Origin: CAZLRH01 sp964562015
GTDB lineage: Bacteria; Verrucomicrobiota; Verrucomicrobiia; Opitutales; JABDGR01
Direction: 5' to 3'
Length of the DNA: 64,000 nt
Assembly (NCBI GenBank): GCA_964562015.1
Contig: CAZLRH010000001.1
Span: 248,001 to 312,000, forward strand
The notes beneath the pieces were generated by a model. That model did no database searches. It was not told the DNA's origin and was given only the letters and a program-made list of their open reading frames with translations. Position 1 is the stretch's first letter. Every line of letters starts with the position of its first letter. The position numbers and the translations under genes are program-made. Shown piece after piece: positions 26,181 to 34,733 of the stretch.

Positions 26181-26249
26181 GACTCCCTTGGGGGCCCGCC
26201 AATTTATTTGTCAAACCTTAGGAGCGGTGTCACGCTGTCGGTTTTCCCC

Positions 26250-27701
26250 ATGAAAAATCCGACCCCTTCGACCCACCTTTTACGTCGCGTGCTGGCCCTG
26301 CCGTTTTTGTTGGCACTGTCGCTGAATGCGCAAAACACTCCCGCGCCCGCGACACCGGGCGCAGCACCGGTGACGGCTGCTGCGACCCCCGCCGCCGCTC
26401 CCGCCCTGCCGCCGGAGCCGACCAAGACTTCCTATAAATTCGATTTCGGCGCCGGCGACGCTGCGCCCGGTTTTATCAAGGTCACCCCGGACATGGTTTA
26501 CACGGACGCGCGGGGTTTCGGCTTTGAGACCACCACCGTGCCCGCCCCGCCGACTGCCGCGGGCAAAGCCGGCAGCGACGCCAAAGGCGATGTCATTACG
26601 AGCGACAAGCCGTACTACTTCTCTGTTGCCCTGCCAGAGGGGAATTACAAAGTGACTGTCACGTTTGGCAACCCAACGACGGCGACAAATAACACGGTGA
26701 AGGCCGAATTGCGCCGGCTCATGCTCGAAAAAGTGGCGACCAAGCCGGGTGAATTTGTCACGAAGTCGTTTATCGTCAGTGAGCGCCGGCCGCAGTATCC
26801 CGGCGGCGTGGTGCGGATCAAGGAGCCGCGTGAATCGACCCAGGAAGCCTGGGATTGGGATCCGCGCCTGACGTTTGAGTTCACCGGCGACCATCCGAGC
26901 GTCGCCGCCGTGGAAATCGAAAAAGTGGAGGTGCCGGTGGTGTACATCGTCGGCGATTCGACCTCGACGGATCAGATGGTCGAGCCGTGGAATAGCTGGG
27001 GCCAGATGTTCCCGCGCTGGTTCAGACCGGAAATCGCCGTCTCCAACTTCGGCGAATCCGGCGAGACGCTCGCGGGCGTCACCGGCGAACATCGTTTCGA
27101 CAAAATTTACGGCCTGTTGAAAAAGGGCGATTACGTGTTCATCCAATTCGGCCATAATGACATGAAGACCGGCGGGGCCGCTGGCTTGGAAAAATTCAAG
27201 GTCACGCTCGCGGACACCGTCGCCAAAATCAAGGAACACGGCGCGCAGCCGGTGATTGTGACCGCAGTGGCGCGCGCGCCGGGCTCGGCCGGCTTCAATG
27301 GCTACGTCGAGGGCGCGCAGGAAGTGGGCAAGAACACCGGCACCCCGGTGATTGAATTGAATGCCGAGAGCCAAAAGCTTTATGCCGCGCTCGGCGGCGA
27401 CGTCCTCAAGGCCTTCACTTTCACCACCACGCAGGACAAGACCCACCACAACAATTACGGCAGTTACGAAGTATCCAAGCTGGTCATCGAAGGTATCAAG
27501 GCGAACAAGCTGGATTTGGTGAAATACATCGCCGACGATTACAAACCCTTCGATCCGGCCAAGCCCGACCCGGTGGCGGAATTTGTGCTGCCACCCAGCC
27601 CGGCGTATCCCACGCCGGCTTCGGTGTTTGGCACCGCCGGGGGGCGCAACCGCGCGCCCGCCAACACCGCTCCGCTGCCCGTCGCGCCGCCGGGATCTTA
27701 G
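26250..27701 (+). CDS. SGNH-type rhamnogalacturonan acetylesterase-like protein (CE12-like) 1
   Basis: Exported esterase of 483 residues, start ATG 26250 preceded by TTCCCC. A signal peptide ends near LNAQ, with an Ala/Pro linker to about residue 62. A beta-rich N-terminal domain (YKFDFGAGDAAPGF to VAAVEIEKVEV) resembles a galactose-binding module. The SGNH domain has VGDSTSTD with nucleophile S237, GESGETL, FGHND with N303, and DKTHHNNYG with D396/H399. CE12 enzymes remove acetyl groups from rhamnogalacturonan, exposing it to lyases. The C-terminus is a short Pro/Ala tail with GGRNR. It is a paralogue of the gene at 58483, sharing the domain order. Confidence 0.88.
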   Translation: MKNPTPSTHLLRRVLALPFLLALSLNAQNTPAPATPGAAPVTAAATPAAAPALPPEPTKTSYKFDFGAGDAAPGFIKVTPDMVYTDARGFGFETTTVPAPPTAAGKAGSDAKGDVITSDKPYYFSVALPEGNYKVTVTFGNPTTATNNTVKAELRRLMLEKVATKPGEFVTKSFIVSERRPQYPGGVVRIKEPRESTQEAWDWDPRLTFEFTGDHPSVAAVEIEKVEVPVVYIVGDSTSTDQMVEPWNSWGQMFPRWFRPEIAVSNFGESGETLAGVTGEHRFDKIYGLLKKGDYVFIQFGHNDMKTGGAAGLEKFKVTLADTVAKIKEHGAQPVIVTAVARAPGSAGFNGYVEGAQEVGKNTGTPVIELNAESQKLYAALGGDVLKAFTFTTTQDKTHHNNYGSYEVSKLVIEGIKANKLDLVKYIADDYKPFDPAKPDPVAEFVLPPSPAYPTPASVFGTAGGRNRAPANTAPLPVAPPGS

Positions 27702-27772
27702 GCTGAAATACGGTTGCTCGAACGCGTGCCAGCCGGGCAACGCCCATGGGAAACCGCCTTCCGTTTCAAGCC

Positions 27773-29143
27773 ATGAAATCCCGACTTTCTGTCCGAGCGC
27801 TCGCGGCACTTTTTGCCTGTCTGAGTTGGACTGGTAGTGTCACCACTCCAGCGCGGGGCGCGGAGGCACCACCCCTGCCGGCCTTTCCGGGCGCGGAGGG
27901 TTTTGGGGCGCTGGCGACGGGCGGGCGCGGCGGAGAGATTTATCATGTGACCACGCTGGCCGATGCCGGCCCCGGTTCCTTTCGCGATGCCGTGAGCAAA
28001 CCCAACCGCATCGTGGTGTTTGACGTCGGCGGCGTCATCAAACTGGCGGACAACGTGGCGGTGAGCAGCAATATCACGCTGCTGGGCCAGACGGCGCCCG
28101 GCGACGGCATTTGCCTCTACAATCAAAGCGTCTCGCTGGCCGGTTCGACCAATGTCATTGTCCGTTACCTGCGTTTCCGGCAGGGCCTTGCGGGCGATGC
28201 CGGCAAAAAGGCCCTCGGACTCGACAAGAGCAGCAACATCATCGTGGATCATTGCTCCATTGAATGGGGCCGGTGGGACGACCTCGGCATTACCGAAGGC
28301 AGCAGCAACATCACCGTGCAATATTGCATCGTGGCAGAAGCCATCCATCCGCAAAGCTTCGGCGCGCTGATCGACACCGTCACCAATGTCACCCTCAGCC
28401 ACAACCTGTGGATGAGCAATGAAAGCCGCAACCCCAAGGCCAAAGGCACCATTCAGTATATCAACAACGTCGTGTACAACTGGGGCGGCATGGGCTTGTG
28501 CGGCGGGCATTCGGCGGCCAACCACGACCTCGATGTGATCAACAATTATTTCATCAAGGGCCCCTCCTCCAACGACCTTTTTGCCGGACAGTTTTTCGCA
28601 TCCGACCATGTTTACCAGGCGGGCAACTATGTGGACTTAGACCGCGATGGAAAGCTCAGCGGCCATCTGGCGCAGGAGGCGGATTTTCATAATGCGCAGG
28701 AAAAAAGCTACACTTTGCCCACGTTTGTCCCGCAGGCGGCGATGCATCCCACCGTGCCGGTAACGGTGGACAGCGCGGCGGAGGCCTACGCGAAAATCGT
28801 GACCGACGCAGGCTGCTCACCGCGCCGCGACCCCGTGGATCTGCGACTCATCGCCGAGCTCACCTCCCTGGGCACGAAGGGAAAAACGCTCTTGCAGGAA
28901 AATAAAACCAACGCCGCAGCCGATAAAAAGGCCAAGGACGAAGCCCTCGCTCTCGCGACCGGGCTTGGTGAAGTCAAAGGCGGGCCAACGCCAACTGATA
29001 CCGACCACGACGGCCTGCCCGACGCTTGGGAAATGGCCCACCAACTCAATCCCGGCAATCCGGCGGATGCGGCGAAACCCGACGCCACGGGCTACACCAA
29101 TATTGAAATTTACGCCAACCGCCTGGTTGCCCCGGTGAAATGA
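27773..29143 (+). CDS. Exported pectate lyase-like beta-helix protein (PL1-like)
   Basis: A 456-residue protein from the ATG at 27773 (a start at 27746 would spoil the signal peptide). After the signal comes FPGAEGFGALATGGRGG, the hallmark of verrucomicrobial/Bacteroidetes PL1-type lyases. A right-handed beta helix follows with NITLLGQTAPGDGICLYN, NVIVRYLRFRQG, SSNIIVDHCSIEWGRWDD, and NVTLSHNLWMSNESRNP. The C-terminus carries TDTDHDGLPDAWEMAHQLNP, a calcium-binding thrombospondin-3-like motif common in such enzymes. Probable reaction: beta-elimination of homogalacturonan or rhamnogalacturonan. The gene follows the acetylesterase by 71 bp in the same direction. Confidence 0.85.
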   Translation: MKSRLSVRALAALFACLSWTGSVTTPARGAEAPPLPAFPGAEGFGALATGGRGGEIYHVTTLADAGPGSFRDAVSKPNRIVVFDVGGVIKLADNVAVSSNITLLGQTAPGDGICLYNQSVSLAGSTNVIVRYLRFRQGLAGDAGKKALGLDKSSNIIVDHCSIEWGRWDDLGITEGSSNITVQYCIVAEAIHPQSFGALIDTVTNVTLSHNLWMSNESRNPKAKGTIQYINNVVYNWGGMGLCGGHSAANHDLDVINNYFIKGPSSNDLFAGQFFASDHVYQAGNYVDLDRDGKLSGHLAQEADFHNAQEKSYTLPTFVPQAAMHPTVPVTVDSAAEAYAKIVTDAGCSPRRDPVDLRLIAELTSLGTKGKTLLQENKTNAAADKKAKDEALALATGLGEVKGGPTPTDTDHDGLPDAWEMAHQLNPGNPADAAKPDATGYTNIEIYANRLVAPVK

Positions 29144-29210
29144 GTAGGGTAGCTGCCCACTTGAATGCGGGAGGATATTGCGGTAGCTTGACGGTTCCCC
29201 ATCTCGCTCC

Positions 29211-30737
29211 ATGAAATTTTTCCGCCGCCGTTGCCTGTACACTTTGTTGGCCGTCACGCTGGGCGCCGTCACGGCCCAGGCCGACGTCGCCCTGCCGAAA
29301 ATCTTGAGTGACAACATGGTCTTACAGCGCGAACTGCCCGTGCCCATCTGGGGCACCGCTGCGCCAGGGGAGGAGATCGCCGTGCGTTTTGCCGGCCAGG
29401 AGAAGAAGACGAAGGCGGGCGCGGACGGCCGCTGGACCGTTTCACTGGATGCGCTCAAGGCCTCCGCCACGCCGCAGGAATTGACCATCGCGGGCACGAA
29501 CACTGTCACATTGAAAAATATTTTGGTGGGAGAAGTTTGGTTGTGCAGCGGGCAGTCAAATATGGAGTATTCCATCAATCGGCCCTCGTCGTCCGCGCCC
29601 GCCGCGGTGCCGGTGGATCCGCAGTTGGCGCAGGAAATCGCGACGGAGACTTACCCCGCCATCCGCCTTTTTCGCGTTGAAAAACAAACCCGCACGCCGG
29701 ACCTTGTCACCAACGGCTGGACGGAGTGCAGCGGCGACGCCCTGAGTGCCTTCTCGGCCCTCGGGTTTTTCTTCGGCCGCAATCTCCAGCACGAGCTCAA
29801 CGTGCCCGTGGGCCTCATCGAATCGTCGTGGGGCGGCTCGCGCATCGAGCCGTGGACATTTCCCAATTCCTACGCCGGGCTGCCCGCGTTTAACGACGCC
29901 AACGGCCAGACTCTCGCGCAAATCGACGGCGTGCGTCCCGGCCAGTATATCAATAGCATGATTCGCCCGCTCGTGCCGTTCGCGGTGCGCGGCGTCATCT
30001 GGTACCAAGGCGAATCGAACATTATCGCGACGAATGATGGCATTCGTTACGCCGATAAAATGCAGGCGCTTGTCGAAGGCTGGCGCGCGGCGTGGAACCG
30101 GACGGACCTGCCGTTTTACTCCGTGCAAATCGCGCCCTATGCTTATACGAAGCGTCCGGACCCGCTCAAACACAGCGCGGAGGAGGAGCCTATGCTGTGG
30201 GAGGCGCAGTGGCTTTCCACCCAACTACCGAATACCGGTCTCGTGCCGACCATCGACCTCAACGCCGATTTCAGCAATATCCACCCCGGCCAGAAGCGCG
30301 TTGTGGGCAAACGTCTGGCCGACCTCGCCCTGGCCGAAGCCTACGGCAAAACCGGTCTCGTTTATGATGGCCCGACTTTCGCCAAGATGGAAATCGCCGA
30401 CGGCAAGGCCACCCTGCGCTTCACGAATACCGGCGGCGGGCTCGCGGCGCGCGACGGCCAGCCGCTGTCGGAATTTGAAATCGCCGGGGCGGACGGCAAT
30501 TTTGTCGCGGCGCAAGCCACCCTCGCGGATAACACCGTCGTCGTTTCCAGCGCCCAAATCGCCGTGCCGGTGGCTGTGCGTTTTGGCTGGCGTGAAACGG
30601 CCCAACCGAATCTTATCAATAAAGAAGGCCTCCCCGCCTACCCCTTTCGCACGAACGGCCCGGACTGGCATCCCGCCACGCGCGCCGCTTCGACTCCCGC
30701 CGCCCCTGTCCCAACCCCCATCCCTGCCACCCCATGA
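29211..30737 (+). CDS. Exported sialate O-acetylesterase-family carbohydrate esterase
   Basis: A 508-residue SASA/DUF303-type esterase with an N-terminal signal peptide (cleavage near TAQA). A beta-sandwich domain (VLQRELPVPIWGTAAPGEEI) is followed by the SGNH core: GEVWLCSGQSNMEYSI with nucleophile S116, ALGFFFGRNL, VGLIESSWGGSRIEPW, and RGVIWYQGESN. The catalytic His is expected in the C-terminal DFSNIHPGQKRVVGKRLADLAL segment. In plant-polysaccharide loci such proteins remove acetyl esters rather than act on sialic acid, and the pectin context supports that reading. Its stop codon overlaps the start of the next gene by 4 nt, so the two are translationally coupled. Confidence 0.9.
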   Translation: MKFFRRRCLYTLLAVTLGAVTAQADVALPKILSDNMVLQRELPVPIWGTAAPGEEIAVRFAGQEKKTKAGADGRWTVSLDALKASATPQELTIAGTNTVTLKNILVGEVWLCSGQSNMEYSINRPSSSAPAAVPVDPQLAQEIATETYPAIRLFRVEKQTRTPDLVTNGWTECSGDALSAFSALGFFFGRNLQHELNVPVGLIESSWGGSRIEPWTFPNSYAGLPAFNDANGQTLAQIDGVRPGQYINSMIRPLVPFAVRGVIWYQGESNIIATNDGIRYADKMQALVEGWRAAWNRTDLPFYSVQIAPYAYTKRPDPLKHSAEEEPMLWEAQWLSTQLPNTGLVPTIDLNADFSNIHPGQKRVVGKRLADLALAEAYGKTGLVYDGPTFAKMEIADGKATLRFTNTGGGLAARDGQPLSEFEIAGADGNFVAAQATLADNTVVVSSAQIAVPVAVRFGWRETAQPNLINKEGLPAYPFRTNGPDWHPATRAASTPAAPVPTPIPATP

Positions 30738-31831
30738 AATCCGTCCGTTGTCTCCTTGCGCTGGCCGGCCTCGCCGGTCTCGCCTCGCCCGCCCTCGCCC
30801 TCGAACGTCTCGACGCCCCCCTCAAAGTATTTCAATTTCCGGCCGACCAGATTCCGCGCATTGACGGCAATGCCGACGACTGGGCGATGGTGCCGGACAG
30901 CTACGCCATTGGCACGGACCAACTTCGCGCCGACAACAATGCCGACCGGCACCCCGACCCGCAGTCGCTCAAGGGCACGGTCAAAGTCGGCTGGGTCAAG
31001 GGCCTCAACCGCCTCTATTTTCTCTACCAGGCCTATGATAATTATTGGGACTTCGGAGTGCCCTCGCTCCACAACGACACTTTCGAACTGATTGTGGACG
31101 GCGATGCCTCGGGCGGGCCGCTGATCGCGGAGGACCGCGTCGGTTCCGAGATTTCGAAAATCCTGCCGCGGTGGGATGCCTGGTTCGCCTTCCAGGGCAC
31201 GCAGGCGCAGAATTATCACATCTTCACCCCGCATGAGAACAAGGACTGGTGCATGGCGTGGAGCGCGGGCCAGTGGGTCAAGGAACTGCCCTACGCCAAT
31301 CACGCCCAATCCTACAATTTTCGCCCCGGCGAGGCCGGCAACTATACGCTCGAATTCTGGATCACGCCCTTCGATTACGCCGGGGCGGAGGGCCCGCCGC
31401 GCGCCGTCGAGTCCAAGCTTTTTGAGAATAAAATCATCGGGCTGGCCTGGGTGGTGATTGATTACGACAATGCGAGTTCGACGAGCAATAACGGTTTCTG
31501 GAACCTCACGGGCAATCATACCGTGTACGGCAACGCCTCCCAACTCGTCGCATTCAAATTAATGCCGCTCGAGCCGCAATTCGTCAAAAAGCTCGACGCC
31601 CGGTGGTCGTTTAAAATCGTGGACATGGACCGCCGCCTCGTCGCCTTCAAGGACGAATCCGTCGGCAATTTCACCTCATGGAAGTGGGATTTCGGCGACC
31701 AGACCACCTCGACCGAGCAGAACCCGATTCATGCCTTCAAGAACCCGGGCAATTACGTGGTCACCCTTTACGTGGACGGGCCCGACGGACCTTCGCACTT
31801 CACTCGCGTGTGGGATGTGACGCTGAAATAA
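30734..31831 (+). CDS. Exported carbohydrate-binding protein with CBM9-like and PKD domains
   Basis: A 365-residue secreted protein (signal ends near ALAL). The N-terminal 200 residues resemble a CBM9-type sugar-binding sandwich: IPRIDGNADDWAMVPDSY, VKVGWVKGLNRLYFLYQAYDNYWD and FELIVDGDASGG. The last 80 residues are a PKD domain with FTSWKWDFGDQTTSTEQNPIHAFKNPG. There is no catalytic motif that I recognise, so it may bind substrate or help attach enzymes to it. Its ATG overlaps the esterase stop codon (ATGA). The next gene, a GH106-type enzyme, follows after 34 bp. Confidence 0.7.
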   Translation: MKSVRCLLALAGLAGLASPALALERLDAPLKVFQFPADQIPRIDGNADDWAMVPDSYAIGTDQLRADNNADRHPDPQSLKGTVKVGWVKGLNRLYFLYQAYDNYWDFGVPSLHNDTFELIVDGDASGGPLIAEDRVGSEISKILPRWDAWFAFQGTQAQNYHIFTPHENKDWCMAWSAGQWVKELPYANHAQSYNFRPGEAGNYTLEFWITPFDYAGAEGPPRAVESKLFENKIIGLAWVVIDYDNASSTSNNGFWNLTGNHTVYGNASQLVAFKLMPLEPQFVKKLDARWSFKIVDMDRRLVAFKDESVGNFTSWKWDFGDQTTSTEQNPIHAFKNPGNYVVTLYVDGPDGPSHFTRVWDVTLK

Positions 31832-31865
31832 GTGCGGCCGCGGGCCGCCTTAACCCCTCCGGACC

Positions 31866-34730
31866 ATGTCGCGAAAGACCTTAATCTTGCTGGCGGCCGT
31901 AGCCAGCGTGAGTGCGCCGCTGTTCGCCCAGGAAACCGTGGCCCCGCCGGCCTGGCCGGAGATTACGCATGTGACCAAGCCGTGGGCACGCTGGTGGTGG
32001 CTGGGCAGTGCGGTCGATGAAAAGAATCTTACTTCTGAAATGGAGGCTTACGCGCAGGCCGGCCTGGGCGGCCTCGAGTTGACGCCGATTTACGGCGTGC
32101 GCGGAGAGGAGGATAAATTCATCCCGTACCTGTCGCCGCATTGGGTGGATATGCTGGCGTACACGTTGAAGGAGGCGAAGCGGCTCGACTTGGGCGTGGA
32201 CATGGCCACCGGCACGGGCTGGCCATTCGGCGGCGGCCCGCTCATCGGAGCGGACGCGGCCTGCCAGGAGCTTTTTTATCTTATCTACAAGGTCAACGGC
32301 GGCGATTCCCTGCATGGGGCCGTCAGCTTTACGCAAGCGCCGCTGATTCACACGGACAGCACGCTGAACACCACGGTTGATCAATTGGTGGAGCCGGTTT
32401 TCACCAACAAAAACCTTCAGGCTCTTGCGCTCGACCAGGTGCGTTTTCCCAATCCGCTGCCGCTGCAGACGCTGATGGCCTACTCGGACAGCGGCGCCAT
32501 CCTCGATCTCACGGGCAAAGTCCGGCCGGACGGCACGCTCGATTGGGTCGCACCCGCCGGGAATTGGACGCTGTACGCGCTCTTTCCCGGGCCGCACGGC
32601 AAAATGGTCGAACGCGCGGCCCCCGGTGGCGAAGGCAACGTCGTCGACCATTTTTCCGCGACGTCGATGCGGCGTTATTTTTCCCGCTTCGATGAGGCGT
32701 TTGCAGGCCGCGACCTGGCGGGCCTGCGGGCGTTTTTCAATGACTCGTATGAGGTGGACGACTCGCAGGGCAATGCGAACTGGACGCCGAATTTCCTCAC
32801 GGAGTTTCAAACGCGCCGCGGCTACGATTTGCGCCAGCACCTCCCCGCGCTCTTCGGCCGGGACACGCCCGACTTGAATGCGCGCGTGCTGTCGGATTTT
32901 CGCGAAACCATTTCCGATCTGCTGCTGGACGATTTCACCACGCCCTGGCGCCAGTGGGCACGGACGCACGGGGCGGTGGTGCGCGACCAGGCCCACGGCT
33001 CGCCCGCCAGCATCCTCGACCTCTATGCCGCCGCCGATATTCCCGAAACCGAGGGCCAGAATATCCTGAGTATGAAGTTTGCAACCTCCGCCGCGCACGT
33101 CTCGGGCAAGCAGTTGGCCTCCTCGGAATCGGCGACGTGGTTGAAGGAACATTTTCAGGCCACGCTGGGCGATGTGCGCCAGGCGGTGGACCGCTTTTTC
33201 CTCAGCGGGGTGAACCACATTTTCTACCACGGGACCGCCTACTCACCCGCGGACGCGCCCTGGCCCGGCTGGTTGTTTTATGCGGCGGTGGAGTTCAACC
33301 CGCGCAATCCGTTTTGGACGGACTTCGGCGCGCTGAACCACTACGTCGCGCGAGTGCAATCGTTTCTGCAAAAGGGCCATCCCGATAACAACGTTCTCCT
33401 CTATTATCCGATTTACGACGCCCTCGCGAATCCCGGCGCGGATGCCGTGCTCGAGCACTTCAACGGCCCCGGCCAGGTTGGCGGTGTCTTCACCCAACTG
33501 GCCAGCGAAATGCAGCAACGCGGCTACACGTTCGATTACATTTCCGACCGGCAAATCGGCGGGATTTCACAGTCAGCCTCAGCGTTGCTGGAAACCGGCG
33601 GCACTGCGTATCAAGTCATCGTTGTGCCGTCGTGCAAGTACATGCCCTTCCAGACGTTCAACACCCTCGCGCTGCTAGCCAATGGCGGCGCCACCGTCAT
33701 CTTCTGCTCCGACCTGCCCAAGGATACGGCCGGATTCAGCGGGCTGGCCTTGCGCCGGAATTTCCAGCAACGCCTCGAGGGCATCAAATTCAATTCGACG
33801 GGCACGCCGGGCGTCGAGGAAGCCAAAATGGACACGGGCCGGTTCTTGCGCGGCGGCGACTTGGCGGCGATGCTGGCTTATGCAGGCGTGACCCGCGAAC
33901 CGATGGTGGAGCAGGGCCTGCAATTCACCCGCCGTAATTATGACAACGGTAAATATTATTTTATCACCAACGCGGGCAATGCGCCGGTCAACGGCTGGGT
34001 GCCGCTGCAAACCGCCGCCCTGGCCGCGGCGCTCTTCGACCCCATGCAAGATCGCCGCGGGTACGCGCAAGTCCGCCCGTCCGGCGATCATGCCTCCAGC
34101 ATTTACCTGCAACTGCCGCCCGGCGAATCCTGTGTGGTGCAGACCTTTGACACTACCGCGACGGGCGCCCCGTTCGCCTATTATCAACCGTTGTCTGCCG
34201 GCCTGCCGCTGTCGCGTTGGGATCTCGAATTTGTCACGGGCGGCCCGGCGCTTCCGCCCGCGGTCAAGGAAATGCCGTTGGCGTCGTGGACGAGTCTGGA
34301 CGGCGACGCCTACAAAATCTTTTCCGGCACGGCCAGGTACACGATGGTCATGACCGGCCCGCAAGCACCCGCGCCTGCCTTTCTGCTCAATCTCGGCCAG
34401 GTGCGGGACAGCGCCCGCGTCCGGCTCAACGGCCGGGACCTCGGCACGCTCATCGGACCGAATTTTCAAATCACTTTCCTCTCCGCCCAATTGAAACCGG
34501 GGGACAACACGCTGGAAGTTTTCGTCTCCAATTCGATGGCCAACCGCATCATTGATTTGGACCGGCGCGGCGTGAATTACAAAAAATTCTACAACACGAA
34601 TTTCCCCGCGCACAACGCGCAGAACCGCGAGCCCGACGGCCTGTTTTCCGCCGCCGGCTGGTCGCCGATGCCCTCCGGCCTGCTCGGCCCCGTGACCCTC
34701 ACGCCCCTCGAACTGGTGAAATTTCCCTGA
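31866..34730 (+). CDS. Exported GH106-type alpha-L-rhamnosidase-like enzyme 1
   Basis: A 954-residue secreted protein (signal to about PLFAQ). The N-terminal barrel begins with the GH106 hallmark ARWWWLGSAVDEKNLTSEM and AQAGLGGLELTPIYG, then LDLGVDMATGTGWPFGGGP. Further marks are FFNDSYEVDDSQGNANWTPNFLTEFQTRRGYDL, the ESATWLKEHFQAT segment, and VNHIFYHGTAYSP. A C-terminal galactose-binding-like domain has RVRLNGRDLGTLIGPNF and GDNTLEVFVSNSMANR. GH106 enzymes release alpha-L-rhamnose from rhamnogalacturonan using calcium. It is followed by the unassigned glycosidase gene after 3 bp. A broader 'glycosyl hydrolase' relative with another substrate is possible. Confidence 0.83.
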   Translation: MSRKTLILLAAVASVSAPLFAQETVAPPAWPEITHVTKPWARWWWLGSAVDEKNLTSEMEAYAQAGLGGLELTPIYGVRGEEDKFIPYLSPHWVDMLAYTLKEAKRLDLGVDMATGTGWPFGGGPLIGADAACQELFYLIYKVNGGDSLHGAVSFTQAPLIHTDSTLNTTVDQLVEPVFTNKNLQALALDQVRFPNPLPLQTLMAYSDSGAILDLTGKVRPDGTLDWVAPAGNWTLYALFPGPHGKMVERAAPGGEGNVVDHFSATSMRRYFSRFDEAFAGRDLAGLRAFFNDSYEVDDSQGNANWTPNFLTEFQTRRGYDLRQHLPALFGRDTPDLNARVLSDFRETISDLLLDDFTTPWRQWARTHGAVVRDQAHGSPASILDLYAAADIPETEGQNILSMKFATSAAHVSGKQLASSESATWLKEHFQATLGDVRQAVDRFFLSGVNHIFYHGTAYSPADAPWPGWLFYAAVEFNPRNPFWTDFGALNHYVARVQSFLQKGHPDNNVLLYYPIYDALANPGADAVLEHFNGPGQVGGVFTQLASEMQQRGYTFDYISDRQIGGISQSASALLETGGTAYQVIVVPSCKYMPFQTFNTLALLANGGATVIFCSDLPKDTAGFSGLALRRNFQQRLEGIKFNSTGTPGVEEAKMDTGRFLRGGDLAAMLAYAGVTREPMVEQGLQFTRRNYDNGKYYFITNAGNAPVNGWVPLQTAALAAALFDPMQDRRGYAQVRPSGDHASSIYLQLPPGESCVVQTFDTTATGAPFAYYQPLSAGLPLSRWDLEFVTGGPALPPAVKEMPLASWTSLDGDAYKIFSGTARYTMVMTGPQAPAPAFLLNLGQVRDSARVRLNGRDLGTLIGPNFQITFLSAQLKPGDNTLEVFVSNSMANRIIDLDRRGVNYKKFYNTNFPAHNAQNREPDGLFSAAGWSPMPSGLLGPVTLTPLELVKFP

Positions 34731-34733
34731 GTC

